Below, piece by piece: positions 47,529-58,587 of a stretch of 64,000 nt of DNA (positions are counted from its first letter, which is position 1; each line of letters starts with the position of its first letter). The notes below the pieces were generated by a model. It was not told the DNA's origin. It saw only the letters and a program-made list of their open reading frames with translations, and did not search any database. The translations under genes were made by a program, and so were the position numbers. This stretch comes from Photorhabdus thracensis (GTDB taxonomy: Bacteria; Pseudomonadota; Gammaproteobacteria; Enterobacterales; Enterobacteriaceae): positions 2,976,001-3,040,000 of the forward strand of contig NZ_CP011104.1 in assembly GCF_001010285.1 (NCBI RefSeq). Direction: 5' to 3'.

Positions 47529-50500
47529 ATGCGTGTGAGGCGACTGCCGGGAGTATTATTAGCGACAGCCGCAATAGTCATTATTATTATGGCTTTGCTT
47601 GTCAGTGGGTTACGTTTTCTACTGCCGCATATTAATGGCTATCGCCCGCAATTGCTCGCTACAGTTGAGTCAATTGCGGGTGTACCTGTTGATGTTGGAT
47701 ATATTGATGGAAAATGGGAATCTTTTGGGCCTGTTCTTGAATTACGTGATATCAATGTGAAAACTGCCAGTGCAGATGTGAAGGCAAAAAAAATCACGGT
47801 TGCATTGGATGTCTGGTTATCTTTGCTGAGAATGCGCTGGGATTTTCGCGATCTGACTTTTTATCAATTACAGGTGGATTACCATCAACCGTTGTTTAAT
47901 GATCAACGCGGTAATATGTTTTCCCAATCAGATACGTTTTCTAATCTGTTTCTCGAACAATTTGATCATTTTAATCTGCAAGATAGCCGCCTTACTTTTC
48001 TTACCCCCTCTGGTGAACGGGTTGATCTGTTGTTACCACAATTAACCTGGCTGAATAAAAATAACTATCATCGTGCTCAAGGGGAAGTCAGCCTTTCTTC
48101 TATTAATAATCAGCATGGGAATGTACAGGTTAAATTTGATTTGCGTGACACTAACGGTGTATTGGATAACGGCACTGTTTATTTGCAGGCAGATAATGTT
48201 GATATGCATCCGTGGTTGAGTCGTTGGTTGCAGGATAATACTGGGCTGAAAGATGCTGAATTTAGTTTGTCTAGCTGGATTACGCTCAAAGATGGGCGAA
48301 TTGATGGTGGTCAACTGCAATTACGTCAGGGAGAAGCTAACTGGAAAGTTGCTGACAAATCTCACCGTCTTTCTGTCAGTGATCTGGTATTACGGATGCG
48401 CCGTCAGGATAATGGTTGGTTGTTTGATGCGCCTGAATTGGCAAGCTTGGCTACTGACGGTCAGCAATGGCCGTCAGGCAAGGCGTCTGTGCTCTATCTG
48501 CCGGAAGCTAAGAAGTATGATGGTAAAGATCATTGGCGTATCCGGGCGAAGAATATTCAACTTGAACGGTTGAACAGTATTTTACCCACTTTCTCTTTTT
48601 TAACCCCTGATGTTGTCAGAGATTGGGAACGTCGCCAGCCGCAAGGATTGGTAAATCATCTCGCTCTCGATATAACACCGGAAATTGCAGATGATTTCCG
48701 AATGAGTATGCAATGGCAGGATGTGAGTTGGCAGCGCTGGCAGGGGCTGCCTTCTATTGATAATTTCTCTGGTTCTCTCAACGGTAGCTTGCAGCAAGGC
48801 GAACTTAATTTTGCTTTGAAAGATAGTGTAGCTGATTATCGCGATATGTTTCTGGCACCGTTTGAGATATCCCAAAGTCATGGAGAAATATTCTGGCGGC
48901 AGGATAAGCGAGGTTTACAACTTTGGAGTCAGGGGTTGGATTTGCAGGCGAAATCATTGTGGGTCAGTGGTGATTTTCGTTATCAACAGCCAAAAGAGCA
49001 GCCTCCGGCGCTGAGTATTCTGGCGGGAGTACGGGTTTATGATGCGAGTGATGCCTGGAGATATTTTCCTGAGCCTTTGATGGGGACATCTCTGACTGAC
49101 TATCTGACCGCTTCAATTATTAAAGGGCAAATAGAAAACGCAACGTTTGTTTTTCAAGGCAATCCCAAAGATTTCCCATTTGTAAAGAATGAGGGTCAGT
49201 TTCAGGTTTTCGCCCCACTGCGTCATGCTACTTTCCAGTATCAACCAGATTGGCCTGCGCTGCTGGATCTTAATATTGATCTTAATTTCCATAATAACGG
49301 TTTGTGGATGCTGGCTGCGCAAGCTGAGCTTGGTAAAGTGAAAGCGAATAATGTTTCGGCGGTAATTTCTGATTATAGTAGAAAGAAATTGTTAATCGAT
49401 GCTGATATTCTGGGGGATGGTAAAGATATTCATGAATATTTTACCCATAGCCCGTTAGCGGATTCTGTTGGTGAAACGCTTAATACATTACAGATTGGTG
49501 GTCAGGTTGCGGGTAATTTGCATTTGGATATTCCGCTCAATGGCGGCAATGTGGATGCCAGTGGTGAGGTCACTTTAAAAAATAACCATTTGTTGATTAA
49601 GCCGCTGGGCAGTGAAATGAAAAATGTCAGTGGCCGGTTCCGTTTTGATAATGGTAATTTACAAAGTGACAAATTATCAGTGCAATGGCTTGGACAGCCT
49701 GTTACTGTTGATTTCTCTACCAAGAACTTATCAAAAAACTATCGGGTAGATGTTGGTCTGAATGCTCATTGGGCTGCTGCGAAATTACCTGAACTACCTC
49801 CAGCGGTTGCCAAAACGCTTTCTGGTTCTGTTGACTGGGAAGGGAACGTGGGTATTAGTTTACCGTTTCAGGGTAAGGCTCAATATGATGTGAAAATCGA
49901 CGCTGACTTGTCACAAGTAGACAGCCATTTATCTGTCTTGAAAGCAGATGAACTGCGTAAACTGAAAGTGCTTCATATTCTGGCTGATGGTGATATGGAT
50001 CAGCTGCGGGTAAAAGGGACGTTAGGTAAGCAGTATGCGTTTAATACTCAATGGAGTTTGGCAGAGAAAAGGACTCAACTGTCACGGGGAATTTTACAAA
50101 GTAACAGTGACAAAATTCCTGACTTACCTGAAAAATCGTTATTGGAATTGAATCTTCCGGCAATTGAGGGTGAAGAGTGGCTAGGGCTAATTGCGCCTCT
50201 GACTTCAAGTTCTTCATTGGCAGGGAGAGCACTGTTGCCACAACATCTGCGAGTGTCGCTTCCGTCATTGGATGTGGGGGGACAACGTTGGAATCAGTTA
50301 TCGTTAGATGTAGAACAACAGCCCTGGGGAACGCAGATTAGTGCTGATAGTCAGGAAATCAACGGTAAGCTTAATATTCGTAATAGTGGCCCGTGGCAGC
50401 TGAATTTGAGCCATCTTTACTATAACCCTCTGCAATATAGCCCTCAGCAACCTGAATCAGATTTATCTAAGCAATCTCAAACAGGTACAACTCAGCGTTA

Positions 50501-51341
50501 TTCACTGAACCAATGGCCTTCATTAGATATTGTCTGCTCTGAGTGCTGGATTATGGGGTTGAAACTTGGGAAGGTGTCTGGTTCCCTGATACCGGAAGGT
50601 AATTCGCTTGTATTAAGAGATGGAATGGTGGACAACAGCGTCAGTAAACTAAATTTGACGGGTCGTTGGCAAGAAAGTGCTGGAGAGAATAATACTCATC
50701 TTATGGGACAATTCTCCGGTAAAAAGTTTGATGAGATGGCATCTTACCTTGGTATTGTCGTGCCAATTGTTAAGTCGCCGTTTAACTTCCGTTTTGATTT
50801 TAACTGGTTGGATACACCGTGGAAACCCGATTTACAGACACTGAATGGCAATCTTAAAAGCGATTTAGGCAAAGGTGCTATCGAGAAATTGGGCGGGGGA
50901 AGTGCCGGTCAGTTACTAAAACTGGTCAGTTTTGATGCTTTGTTGCGTAAATTGCAGCTCGATTTTAGTGATACTTTTAGCCAGGATTTTGAATTTGATT
51001 CAATCCGTGGTGATATTTCAGTAAATAATGGGATACTCAAGACTAAGAATTTACGGATCGATGGACTGATTGCTGATGTGATAACGAAAGGAGAGGTTGA
51101 TCTTGTTCGCCAACAGATCAATATAGAAGCCATCGTCACGCCGGAAATTTCTGCTACTGTCGGTGTAGCAACGGCTTTTGTTATCAATCCGGTAGCAGGT
51201 GCTGCATTATTTGCGGCAACCAAGGTCTTGGGGCCGTTATGGAATAAGATATCGGTTATTCGTTACCGGATTACCGGTAATCTTGAACAACCGAAAATTG
51301 ATGAAGTCCTGCGTCAACTTAAGGAGAATAGAGGAACATGA
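47529..51341 (+). CDS. yhdP: YhdP, AsmA-like phospholipid transport protein
   Basis: A 1,270-residue envelope protein (E. coli 1,266) with one N-terminal transmembrane helix (about 10-32) and a very long periplasmic beta-rich part. YhdP belongs to the AsmA-like family thought to bridge inner and outer membranes and move phospholipids, together with TamB and YdbH. The C-terminal AsmA/DUF3971-like region ends with VATAFVINPVAGAALFAATK. An ATG at 47529 follows AAGGAG. It overlaps the nitrilase-family gene by four bases. Confidence 0.93.
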   Translation: MRVRRLPGVLLATAAIVIIIMALLVSGLRFLLPHINGYRPQLLATVESIAGVPVDVGYIDGKWESFGPVLELRDINVKTASADVKAKKITVALDVWLSLLRMRWDFRDLTFYQLQVDYHQPLFNDQRGNMFSQSDTFSNLFLEQFDHFNLQDSRLTFLTPSGERVDLLLPQLTWLNKNNYHRAQGEVSLSSINNQHGNVQVKFDLRDTNGVLDNGTVYLQADNVDMHPWLSRWLQDNTGLKDAEFSLSSWITLKDGRIDGGQLQLRQGEANWKVADKSHRLSVSDLVLRMRRQDNGWLFDAPELASLATDGQQWPSGKASVLYLPEAKKYDGKDHWRIRAKNIQLERLNSILPTFSFLTPDVVRDWERRQPQGLVNHLALDITPEIADDFRMSMQWQDVSWQRWQGLPSIDNFSGSLNGSLQQGELNFALKDSVADYRDMFLAPFEISQSHGEIFWRQDKRGLQLWSQGLDLQAKSLWVSGDFRYQQPKEQPPALSILAGVRVYDASDAWRYFPEPLMGTSLTDYLTASIIKGQIENATFVFQGNPKDFPFVKNEGQFQVFAPLRHATFQYQPDWPALLDLNIDLNFHNNGLWMLAAQAELGKVKANNVSAVISDYSRKKLLIDADILGDGKDIHEYFTHSPLADSVGETLNTLQIGGQVAGNLHLDIPLNGGNVDASGEVTLKNNHLLIKPLGSEMKNVSGRFRFDNGNLQSDKLSVQWLGQPVTVDFSTKNLSKNYRVDVGLNAHWAAAKLPELPPAVAKTLSGSVDWEGNVGISLPFQGKAQYDVKIDADLSQVDSHLSVLKADELRKLKVLHILADGDMDQLRVKGTLGKQYAFNTQWSLAEKRTQLSRGILQSNSDKIPDLPEKSLLELNLPAIEGEEWLGLIAPLTSSSSLAGRALLPQHLRVSLPSLDVGGQRWNQLSLDVEQQPWGTQISADSQEINGKLNIRNSGPWQLNLSHLYYNPLQYSPQQPESDLSKQSQTGTTQRYSLNQWPSLDIVCSECWIMGLKLGKVSGSLIPEGNSLVLRDGMVDNSVSKLNLTGRWQESAGENNTHLMGQFSGKKFDEMASYLGIVVPIVKSPFNFRFDFNWLDTPWKPDLQTLNGNLKSDLGKGAIEKLGGGSAGQLLKLVSFDALLRKLQLDFSDTFSQDFEFDSIRGDISVNNGILKTKNLRIDGLIADVITKGEVDLVRQQINIEAIVTPEISATVGVATAFVINPVAGAALFAATKVLGPLWNKISVIRYRITGNLEQPKIDEVLRQLKENRGT

Positions 51342-52189
51342 GAAACGTCAATGTTGCACTCTTACAGTTATGTAGCGGTGAGAATATCAAACATAATTTG
51401 GCGCAAATTGAACAACAAATTAAGCCGTTGCCGGATACGATCAAGCTTGTGATGACCCCGGAAAATGCATTGTTGTTTGCTAATGCTGTCAGTTATCGTC
51501 ATCATGCAGAACCGCAGGGAAAAGGGCCTTTGCAGCAAGCTGTCAGTGAGATCGCACGTCGTTATGGTGTCTGGTTATTAATTGGTTCTATGCCGCTTAT
51601 CAGCCGTGAAAATCCTGAACGGATCACCAGCAGCAGTCTGTTGTTTGATGATCAGGGTGAGATCCGCGCACGTTACGATAAAATCCATATGTTTGACGTC
51701 AATATTGATGATGAACATGGATCATATAACGAATCGTCTGTTTTCCAGCGTGGGGAACATATTACCGTCGTGGATACACCTGTTGGTCGTCTTGGTATGA
51801 CCATATGCTATGATCTGCGTTTCCCTGGGCTGTTTCAGACATTGCGTGAGCAAGGCGCTGAGTTGATATCTGTTCCTGCGGCATTTACCCGTTTAACAGG
51901 AAAAGCGCATTGGGAGCCACTGTTACGGGCCCGCGCTATTGAAAATCAGTGTATTCTGTTGGCACCCGCTCAGGTTGGTGTACATGGAACCCGTCAAACA
52001 TGGGGCCACTCAATGGTTGTAGACGGCTGGGGGAAAGTGATTAAGAAAAATCCAGATGCAGTCAGTGCATTACAACTGAATGTCAGGGCGGATAGCCTGA
52101 AGATTATGCGTGAGCAGATGAAAGTGGTGGAACATAACTGCTTCCGGCCGCAGTTGACTTCCCTGATTGAAAAGAATACAGCAAATTAA
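51338..52189 (+). CDS. nitrilase-superfamily amidohydrolase (Nit1/Nit2-like)
   Basis: A 283-residue carbon-nitrogen hydrolase with the complete triad Glu42 (VMTPEN), Lys115 (YDKIHMFDV) and Cys157 (TICYDLRFPG). DVNIDDEHGSYNES and the RLTGKAHWEPLLRARAIENQ region fit the Nit1-type deaminated-glutathione amidases, which repair glutathione side products; omega-amidase activity is an alternative. It is coupled to yhdP (ATGA overlap) and lies 12 bases before tldD. E. coli lacks a gene at this spot. Confidence 0.85.
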   Translation: MRNVNVALLQLCSGENIKHNLAQIEQQIKPLPDTIKLVMTPENALLFANAVSYRHHAEPQGKGPLQQAVSEIARRYGVWLLIGSMPLISRENPERITSSSLLFDDQGEIRARYDKIHMFDVNIDDEHGSYNESSVFQRGEHITVVDTPVGRLGMTICYDLRFPGLFQTLREQGAELISVPAAFTRLTGKAHWEPLLRARAIENQCILLAPAQVGVHGTRQTWGHSMVVDGWGKVIKKNPDAVSALQLNVRADSLKIMREQMKVVEHNCFRPQLTSLIEKNTAN

Positions 52190-52201
52190 AGAGTATCAAT
52201 T

Positions 52202-53647
52202 ATGAGTTTAACTTTTGTCAGTGAACATTTACTGGCTGCAAATAAATTAAGCCATCAAGATCTGTTTTCAGTACTTGGTCAACTGGCTGAACGTCGGCTG
52301 GATTATGCCGACCTCTATTTTCAGTCCAGCTATCATGAATCTTGGGTGCTGGAAGATCGGATTATTAAGGATGGTTCCTATAATATTGATCAGGGCGTTG
52401 GTGTTAGGGCTATCAGTGGTGAAAAAACCGGTTTTGCTTATGCAGACCAGATCACATTGAATGCATTGCAACAAAGCGCACAGGCTGCCCGTAGCATTGT
52501 CCATGAAACAGGAAATGGTAACATCCATACCTTCGGAGAAGTGGCTTACTCTCAACTTTATGCGGCAATCGATCCGTTGCGAAGTTTCTCCCGTGAAGAG
52601 AAGATTGCGTTATTGCACCGGGTGGATCAGGTCGCTCGTGCCGAAGATCCGAGAGTGCAGGAAGTGAATGCCAGCCTGACAGGGGTCTACGAACAGGTAT
52701 TGGTTGCGGCGACCGATGGGACTTTAGCGGCTGATATTCGTCCTCTGGTTCGCTTATCTGTCACGGTGCTGGTGGAAGATAACGGCAAACGTGAACATGG
52801 TACTAGCGGCGGTGGCGGTCGTTATGGTTATGAATATTTTCTGGAAATGATAAGTGGTCAGATCCGTGCGGAACAATTTGCGCGTGAAGCTGTTCGTATG
52901 GCGCTGGTAAATCTTTCCGCTGTTGCTGCACCTGCGGGTACTATGCCAGTTGTTTTGGGAGCAGGTTGGCCGGGTGTGTTACTGCATGAAGCTGTTGGTC
53001 ATGGGCTGGAAGGCGATTTTAACCGCCGTGGTACCTCCGTATTCTCGGGTCAGATTGGTGAGAAAGTCGCTTCTGAACTTTGTACGGTGGTTGACGATGG
53101 CACGATAAAAGGTCGCCGTGGCTCATTGGCAATTGATGATGAAGGTGTTCCTGGGCAATACAATGTATTGATTGAGAATGGTATTCTCAAAGGTTACATG
53201 CAGGACAAAATGAATGCACGTCTGATGGGGGTTGCGCCGACGGGCAATGGCCGCCGTGAATCGTATGCCCATCTGCCTATGCCTCGTATGACTAACACCT
53301 ATTTGCTGGCGGGTCATTCCACACCGGAAGAGATCATCGGTAGTGTAGAAAATGGTTTATATGCGCCAAATTTTGGTGGCGGCCAAGTGGATATCACTTC
53401 CGGTAAATTCGTGTTCTCGACATCTGAAGCTTATCTGATTGAGAACGGCAAGATTACCAAGCCAGTGAAAGGTGCGACCCTTATCGGTTCCGGTATTGAG
53501 GCTATGCAGCAGGTCTCTATGGTAGGCAACGATCTTGAGCTGGATAAAGGTATTGGGATTTGTGGCAAAGAGGGCCAGAGTGTACCTGTTGGTGTTGGTC
53601 AGCCTACTTTGAAACTGGACAACCTGACCGTTGGCGGAACAGCCTGA
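52202..53647 (+). CDS. tldD: metalloprotease TldD
   Basis: A 481-residue subunit, as in E. coli, of the TldD/TldE heterodimeric zinc protease. It trims unfolded peptides, matures microcin B17 and helps degrade CcdA. The zinc motif HEAVGH (H262, E263, H266) is present, followed by [16 protein letters not shown]. The C-terminal [15 protein letters not shown] holds the additional Cys ligand. It is the last gene of the mre-to-tldD run. Confidence 0.96.
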   Translation: MSLTFVSEHLLAANKLSHQDLFSVLGQLAERRLDYADLYFQSSYHESWVLEDRIIKDGSYNIDQGVGVRAISGEKTGFAYADQITLNALQQSAQAARSIVHETGNGNIHTFGEVAYSQLYAAIDPLRSFSREEKIALLHRVDQVARAEDPRVQEVNASLTGVYEQVLVAATDGTLAADIRPLVRLSVTVLVEDNGKREHGTSGGGGRYGYEYFLEMISGQIRAEQFAREAVRMALVNLSAVAAPAGTMPVVLGAGWPGVLLHEAVGHGLEGDFNRRGTSVFSGQIGEKVASELCTVVDDGTIKGRRGSLAIDDEGVPGQYNVLIENGILKGYMQDKMNARLMGVAPTGNGRRESYAHLPMPRMTNTYLLAGHSTPEEIIGSVENGLYAPNFGGGQVDITSGKFVFSTSEAYLIENGKITKPVKGATLIGSGIEAMQQVSMVGNDLELDKGIGICGKEGQSVPVGVGQPTLKLDNLTVGGTA

Positions 53648-53688
53648 TTTTTAGTCCTCTTGTTTGAAGAAGCGGCAGAGGAGCTGGA

Positions 53689-53717
53689 AGGGGAACTTAG
53701 TTTTAAAATTTTCCCCT
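53689..53717. terminator. probable terminator between convergent tldD and darP
   Basis: AGGGGAA and TTTCCCCT face each other across an A/T-rich loop in the 102-base convergent gap. The stem is short, so the call is tentative. Confidence 0.4.
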
Positions 53718-53749
53718 AACAAAATTAGCACCTTGTATATTTTAGGTGG

Positions 53750-54289
53750 CTAGGTTGATTCAGCCATATCCTTAAGATACTGGAAAATCTGACGATAAGA
53801 TTTAGGTGGCTTATTAGCCGCCTTTTCTTTTTTAGCATTGCGGATCAGCGTGCGCAATTGCTGGCGATCAGTTTGTGGGAATAATGCCACAACTTCATCA
53901 ATAACATCATCATTGCCATCAATCAATTTATCACGTAATTGTTCCAACTTATGGAACAGAACGATTTGCTGATTGTGACGATTTTTCAGTTTATCAATTG
54001 CAGTGGTAATGGGTTCAACATCCCGGGCACGCAGCATTTTACCAATTAATTGTAACTGGCGACGGCGCCCTTCTTTTTTTATCTTCTGTGCAAGTTCAAT
54101 GGCTGCCAGCAGGTCCTCATCCAACGGAATGCGTTCAAGCGCATTTTTGCTGAGATCAACCAATTCTGCACCCAGCTTTTTCAATGCCTCTGCATCACGT
54201 TTAATTTCGCTTTTACTGACCCAAATTATCTCTTCTTCTTCCTCTTCAGTAGGATAATCATTGAGCCAATCTTCAGGCTGCTTTGCCAT
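53750..54289 (-). CDS. darP: ribosome biogenesis factor DarP (YjgA)
   Basis: A 179-residue helical, highly charged protein (E. coli 183) that associates with late 50S ribosomal precursors. An acidic N-terminus ([20 protein letters not shown]) precedes conserved helices ([26 protein letters not shown]). It is divergent from pmbA across a 201-base gap, as in E. coli. Confidence 0.93.
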   Translation of the reverse strand: MAKQPEDWLNDYPTEEEEEEIIWVSKSEIKRDAEALKKLGAELVDLSKNALERIPLDEDLLAAIELAQKIKKEGRRRQLQLIGKMLRARDVEPITTAIDKLKNRHNQQIVLFHKLEQLRDKLIDGNDDVIDEVVALFPQTDRQQLRTLIRNAKKEKAANKPPKSYRQIFQYLKDMAEST

Positions 54290-54490
54290 GGTGGTTTTCC
54301 TTTTAAAAAGGCCGGATCTGACAGGTTGATTTTTGGAGCATGACCTGTAGCCCAGTGGGTGTTAACATCCTAATATTGGGTATTGTAACTGGGAAAAACG
54401 CCTGATTACCACTCGGCATTACTTTTGTGGATAAAATGGTTCTGTTTTCCTGACAGATTTTCCCTTTATTCATCAAATTACGGGTAATTA

Positions 54491-55831
54491 ATGAAAATCA
54501 CTGATCAAATCGCGGAACAACGCAAGCAACTGGAAAATGCAGTTTCACAGGCATTAGAATTGGCAACAGCGGGTTGTGATGCCGCGGAAGTTGCTGTTAA
54601 TAAAACAACGGGTATTGGTGTCAGTACCCGCTTTGGTGAAATAGAAAATGTAGAATTTAATAGTGATGGTGCGCTAGGGATCACCGTATACCATCAGCAA
54701 CGTAAAGGGAGTGCATCATCAACAGATTTAAGTCCGGATGCTATTGCCCGTACTGTTCAGGCTGCGATCGATATTGCCCGTTATACTTCTCAGGATCCCT
54801 GTGCCGGTCCGGCGGATAAAGAGTTACTGGCGTTTGATGCGCCGGATCTTGATTTGTTCCACCCAACAGAATTGGATACTGATAAAGCAATTGAACTGGC
54901 TGCCCGCGCGGAACAAACGGCATTACAGGTAGATAAACGTATTACCAATACTGAGGGCGGGAGTTTTAGCAGCCATTATGGTATCCGGGTGTTTGGCAAC
55001 AGTCACGGTATGTTGCAAAGTTATTGCTCTAGCCGTCATTCGATGTCGAGTTGTGTGATTGCTGAATTTAATGGCGATATGGAACGGGATTATGCGTATA
55101 CCATTAGTCGTCGTATTGAAGATTTAAAATCGCCGGAGTGGGTTGGGCATGAGTGTGCCCGCCGTGTGCTATCCCGTTTATCTCCACGTAAATTACCGAC
55201 TATGAGAGCACCTGTGCTGTTTGCTGCGGAAGTTGCAACGGGTCTTTTCGGTCATTTAGTTGGTGCTATTAGTGGTAGCAGTATTTACCGTAAATCTTCT
55301 TTCCTGCTTGATCATCTGGGCAAACAAATCCTGCCATCATGGCTGACGATTGAAGAGCGTCCACATTTGCTGGCAGGGCTGGCATCTTCTCCGTTTGATA
55401 GCGAAGGTGTGTGCACCAGTAACAGGGATATTATTAAAGATGGCGTATTACAGACCTGGCTTCTGACAAATTATTCTGCCCGTAAATTGGGGATGACAAG
55501 TACAGGCCATGCTGGTGGGATCCATAACTGGTGCATTGCAGGGCAAGGTGAGGATTTTGCTGGTTTACTGCGTCAGATGGGAACGGGATTAGTGGTTACT
55601 GAATTGATGGGGCAGGGAGTCAGTGCAGTAACCGGTGACTATTCCCGTGGTGCTGCTGGTTTCTGGGTAGAAAATGGTGAGATTCAGTATCCTGTTAGCG
55701 AGATCACTATTGCGGCCAATCTGAAAGATATGTGGGCCAATATGGTCACTATTGGGAATGATATTGAAACTCGCAGTAATATCCAATGTGGTTCAGTATT
55801 ACTGCCGGAAATGAGTATCGCTGGTCAATAA
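54491..55831 (+). CDS. pmbA: metalloprotease subunit PmbA/TldE
   Basis: A 446-residue partner (E. coli 450) of TldD. The subunit lacks the HExxH zinc site of TldD but has the same fold; visible are [41 protein letters not shown] and the C-terminal [17 protein letters not shown]. Both subunit genes lie within 4 kb here, whereas in E. coli they are far apart, so stoichiometric expression may be easier. Confidence 0.95.
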   Translation: MKITDQIAEQRKQLENAVSQALELATAGCDAAEVAVNKTTGIGVSTRFGEIENVEFNSDGALGITVYHQQRKGSASSTDLSPDAIARTVQAAIDIARYTSQDPCAGPADKELLAFDAPDLDLFHPTELDTDKAIELAARAEQTALQVDKRITNTEGGSFSSHYGIRVFGNSHGMLQSYCSSRHSMSSCVIAEFNGDMERDYAYTISRRIEDLKSPEWVGHECARRVLSRLSPRKLPTMRAPVLFAAEVATGLFGHLVGAISGSSIYRKSSFLLDHLGKQILPSWLTIEERPHLLAGLASSPFDSEGVCTSNRDIIKDGVLQTWLLTNYSARKLGMTSTGHAGGIHNWCIAGQGEDFAGLLRQMGTGLVVTELMGQGVSAVTGDYSRGAAGFWVENGEIQYPVSEITIAANLKDMWANMVTIGNDIETRSNIQCGSVLLPEMSIAGQ

Positions 55832-55885
55832 GAGATACTCAGATTCGGTTACAGTGGCCAGCCCTGTTGAAATGGGCTGGCTGAA

Positions 55886-56296
55886 TTAACGGTGGAGTTC
55901 ACCGGCAGCTTCTGGTTGGTAAAGTAATTCTAATACTTTGACCCGGGTTTCTTCGCCGTTTGGCAATTTCCAACTGATTTCGTCGCCAATACGAAGGCCC
56001 AATAATGCCGCTCCCAGAGGAGCCATAACAGAAAGCTGGTCTGAACTGTCTTGCAGTGACGCAGGATAAACCAGAGTGCGCACCCGCTCTTCACTGCTTG
56101 TCAGATCAAGGAAGCGAACCCGACTATTCATAGTCACAATATCGGATGGAATTTCTGCTGGAGGTACAATCTCTGCACGATCCAGCTCCTCATTCAAAGC
56201 GTCAGCGATACTAGTATCTGCAAACGCTGGCTGTTCCAACAGGGAATCTAAACGTTCTGCGTCTAATTCGTTGATGATAATTGCTGGTTTAGTCAT
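55886..56296 (-). CDS. rnk: nucleoside diphosphate kinase regulator Rnk
   Basis: A 136-residue Rnk protein with a GreA/GreB-like C-terminal domain ([33 protein letters not shown]). It binds RNA polymerase and was found as a regulator of Ndk. The start at 56296 ([17 protein letters not shown]) is chosen for its GGAG site and exact family length; an upstream ATG at 56332 would add 12 residues across the terminator hairpin. Confidence 0.93.
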   Translation of the reverse strand: MTKPAIIINELDAERLDSLLEQPAFADTSIADALNEELDRAEIVPPAEIPSDIVTMNSRVRFLDLTSSEERVRTLVYPASLQDSSDQLSVMAPLGAALLGLRIGDEISWKLPNGEETRVKVLELLYQPEAAGELHR

Positions 56297-56323
56297 ACCA
56301 CACTCCAAATGGAATCCAACACA

Positions 56324-56361
56324 AAATAACACCCCGCACCGTGAGGAGGGGGGTGTTATTT
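56324..56361 (-). terminator. strong terminator hairpin after the rpoN-npr operon
   Basis: A perfect 12-bp stem (AAATAACACCCC / GGGGTGTTATTT) with a 14-base loop. On the minus strand the stem ends in TTATTTTG, giving a T-rich tail. It sits downstream of npr and just upstream of rnk, separating the two leftward units. Confidence 0.7.
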
Positions 56362-56482
56362 AAAATAATTAACCTGATAGTAGGCTGTTCTTACTGGAAA
56401 AGAAAGAGATCATGATCACGAACTGTTTTGTGTTGCTAATGAAAGCAGTTAAGAACATGATAAGCCAGAGGAGTGGAAGGCG

Positions 56483-56755
56483 TTATTCTTCGTCAAATCC
56501 TGCATCAAATAGATTAATGATAGCGGCAAGAGCCTGTTCTTCATCTGGGCCATTGGCTTCAACTTCAATATAGCTGCCTTTTTCTGAATCCAGCATCAGC
56601 ATGGCTATCACGCTGCTGGCTTCAGCTTCAACATGGCTATCATTGCGCAAGACAACATGAGACTCAAAGAGCTGTACCAGATCATACAGCTTCATTGCTG
56701 GCCGGGCGTGCATTCCCAGCCGGTTTTTGATTTCAAGTTTCTGCTTGACAGTCAT
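56483..56755 (-). CDS. ptsO: phosphocarrier protein NPr of the nitrogen PTS
   Basis: A 90-residue HPr-like protein (also called npr). The phosphorylated His16 lies in [13 protein letters not shown], and the acidic patch and EEQALAAI helix are typical. It passes phosphate from EINtr to IIANtr (PtsN). It overlaps rapZ by one base and ends the leftward rpoN cluster. Confidence 0.95.
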   Translation of the reverse strand: MTVKQKLEIKNRLGMHARPAMKLYDLVQLFESHVVLRNDSHVEAEASSVIAMLMLDSEKGSYIEVEANGPDEEQALAAIINLFDAGFDEE

Positions 56756-57606
56756 TATTTCCGCTTTTCGAGAGTACGGTGGCGTGACTGTACGTTTTTG
56801 CCACGGGAGCGGAAATAGTCAGCCAGCTGCTCTGCCACATAAACAGAACGGTGTTTACCGCCGGTGCAGCCAATCGCCACGGTCAGATAACTGCGGTTAT
56901 TGGTTTCAAGCATGGGCAGCCAAAGTTCAAGATAACTGCGGGTCTGATAGATGAAGTTATGCACTTCTGTATGGCGGTCGAGAAAAGCGGCTACGGGACG
57001 ATCAAGACCAGTCATTGGCCGTAGCTTTGGGTCCCAGTGTGGGTTTGGCAGGAAACGTACATCAAAAACATAGTCGGCATCAATTGGAATGCCATGCTTG
57101 AAGCCGAAGGACTCAAAGACCATTGTCAGCTCACGTTCCCGTTTGCCCAGCAGACGGGTCCTTAGCATTTCGGCCAGTTCATGGACTGACATTTCGGAAG
57201 TGTCGATAATCAGATCTGCTCTTGAACGAAGTGGCTCCAGCAGATCGCTTTCTTGATCAATCGCGCTTTCCAGAGAAAGGTTTTTGCTTGATAGTGGATG
57301 GAGACGGCGGGTATCGCTGTAACGGCGGATTAGCGTATTACGGTCAGCATCAAGAAACAGTAATTGCGGTGAGAAACTGGCTGGTAGTTTAGTCAGGGCT
57401 TCTTCGAAAACTTCGGGGGATTCCGGCATGTTTCTTACATCAATACTGACAGCAGCGGAAATATCTCTGTCAGCCAGCGTATCGGCTAATTCCGGCAGCA
57501 ACACTACCGGCAAGTTGTCTACACAATAAAAACCCATATCTTCCAGTGCGCGCAAGGCAACGGATTTACCCGAACCGGAACGGCCACTGACTATCATCAG
57601 CACCAT
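56755..57606 (-). CDS. rapZ: RNase adapter protein RapZ
   Basis: A 283-residue P-loop protein (E. coli 284) that binds the small RNA GlmZ and delivers it to RNase E, controlling GlmS and so amino-sugar supply. The Walker A motif [17 protein letters not shown] is at the N-terminus. The C-terminal RNA-binding domain shows [20 protein letters not shown] and a basic tail ([11 protein letters not shown]). Confidence 0.96.
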   Translation of the reverse strand: MVLMIVSGRSGSGKSVALRALEDMGFYCVDNLPVVLLPELADTLADRDISAAVSIDVRNMPESPEVFEEALTKLPASFSPQLLFLDADRNTLIRRYSDTRRLHPLSSKNLSLESAIDQESDLLEPLRSRADLIIDTSEMSVHELAEMLRTRLLGKRERELTMVFESFGFKHGIPIDADYVFDVRFLPNPHWDPKLRPMTGLDRPVAAFLDRHTEVHNFIYQTRSYLELWLPMLETNNRSYLTVAIGCTGGKHRSVYVAEQLADYFRSRGKNVQSRHRTLEKRK

Positions 57607-57683
57607 GAGACGACTCCCCTTAATTTCTCAGTGGTTATTATTATGAGCCACTGTTATCTGTTGCTCTCCATTCATTGCAACAG

Positions 57684-58151
57684 CTATTCAGTGATAATTG
57701 CGTAAAGTTCTTCATCACTTTGTGCCGATCTTAAACGACGGCAGAGATTTTTGTCTGCAAGGCGTTTGGCAATTAATGACAATGTGTGTAAGTGTGTCTG
57801 GCATTGATCGTTTGGAACCAGTAAAGCAAACAGCAAATCGACTGGTTGATTATCAATGGCATCGAAAGCAATGGGTTGTTCCAGATTGAGGAAAACGCCA
57901 ACAGCTTGATCTGAGCTTTCTTCATCCAGTTTACCGTGAGGGATAGCAATACCACTGCCAATTCCAGTAGTGCCTACTTTTTCTCTGGTCAATATTGCTT
58001 CGAATACGATATTCTCGGGTAGTTTAAGCCGTTTAGATGCCAGCTCACTGATAATCTCTAAAGCCCGTTTTTTGCTCGAACAATGTACGTTATTACGCGT
58101 ACATTCGAGGGAAAGTACAGAGCTTAGTAGTAAATCTGCTTGGTTATTCAT
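57684..58151 (-). CDS. ptsN: nitrogen-PTS protein IIANtr
   Basis: A 155-residue PTS EIIA type-2 domain (E. coli 163), with the phosphorylated His72 in GIGSGIAIPHGKLDE. It regulates potassium transport and other processes according to nitrogen/phosphate state. It lies 77 bases upstream of rapZ and 124 bases downstream of hpf in the conserved cluster. Confidence 0.95.
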   Translation of the reverse strand: MNNQADLLLSSVLSLECTRNNVHCSSKKRALEIISELASKRLKLPENIVFEAILTREKVGTTGIGSGIAIPHGKLDEESSDQAVGVFLNLEQPIAFDAIDNQPVDLLFALLVPNDQCQTHLHTLSLIAKRLADKNLCRRLRSAQSDEELYAIITE

Positions 58152-58275
58152 TTTTCTATTCGCTTAGGTGCTTAATTGATACCGGATGCCATAGATTAGC
58201 TGTGGCATCCGGTATTTGTGCACTGTTTTACAGCAAGACTCCGCTGTTTTTACTACAGCTATTGTTAAATAACTG

Positions 58276-58563
58276 TTAATGTTGTCTCAGTTTATCTTTA
58301 TGTTTGGTTAACTGACGAGCCAGTTTATCGACCAGTCCATCAATTGCTGCATACATATCTTCATGTTCTGAGGATGCGTGCAACTCGCCTCCATTAATAT
58401 GTACCGTGGCTTCAGCGATTTGTTGTACCTTTTCCACTCGGAGGATTACCTGAGTCAGGTTGATCCTGTCGAAATATTGATCCAGCTTGCTGCATTTTGC
58501 AGTGATAATGTCGCGTAATGCATCAGTAATTTCAATATTGTGGCCAGTTATTTTGAGTTGCAT
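58276..58563 (-). CDS. hpf: ribosome hibernation promoting factor
   Basis: A 95-residue short-form HPF (MQLKITGHNIEITDALRD) that helps form 100S ribosome dimers in stationary phase. The RMF/HPF fold motif EATVHINGGELHASSEHEDM and the basic C-terminal helix are present. It is 24 bases downstream of rpoN. Confidence 0.95.
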   Translation of the reverse strand: MQLKITGHNIEITDALRDIITAKCSKLDQYFDRINLTQVILRVEKVQQIAEATVHINGGELHASSEHEDMYAAIDGLVDKLARQLTKHKDKLRQH

Positions 58564-58587
58564 ATTGTCTTCCTTCTCTTGTTCATT

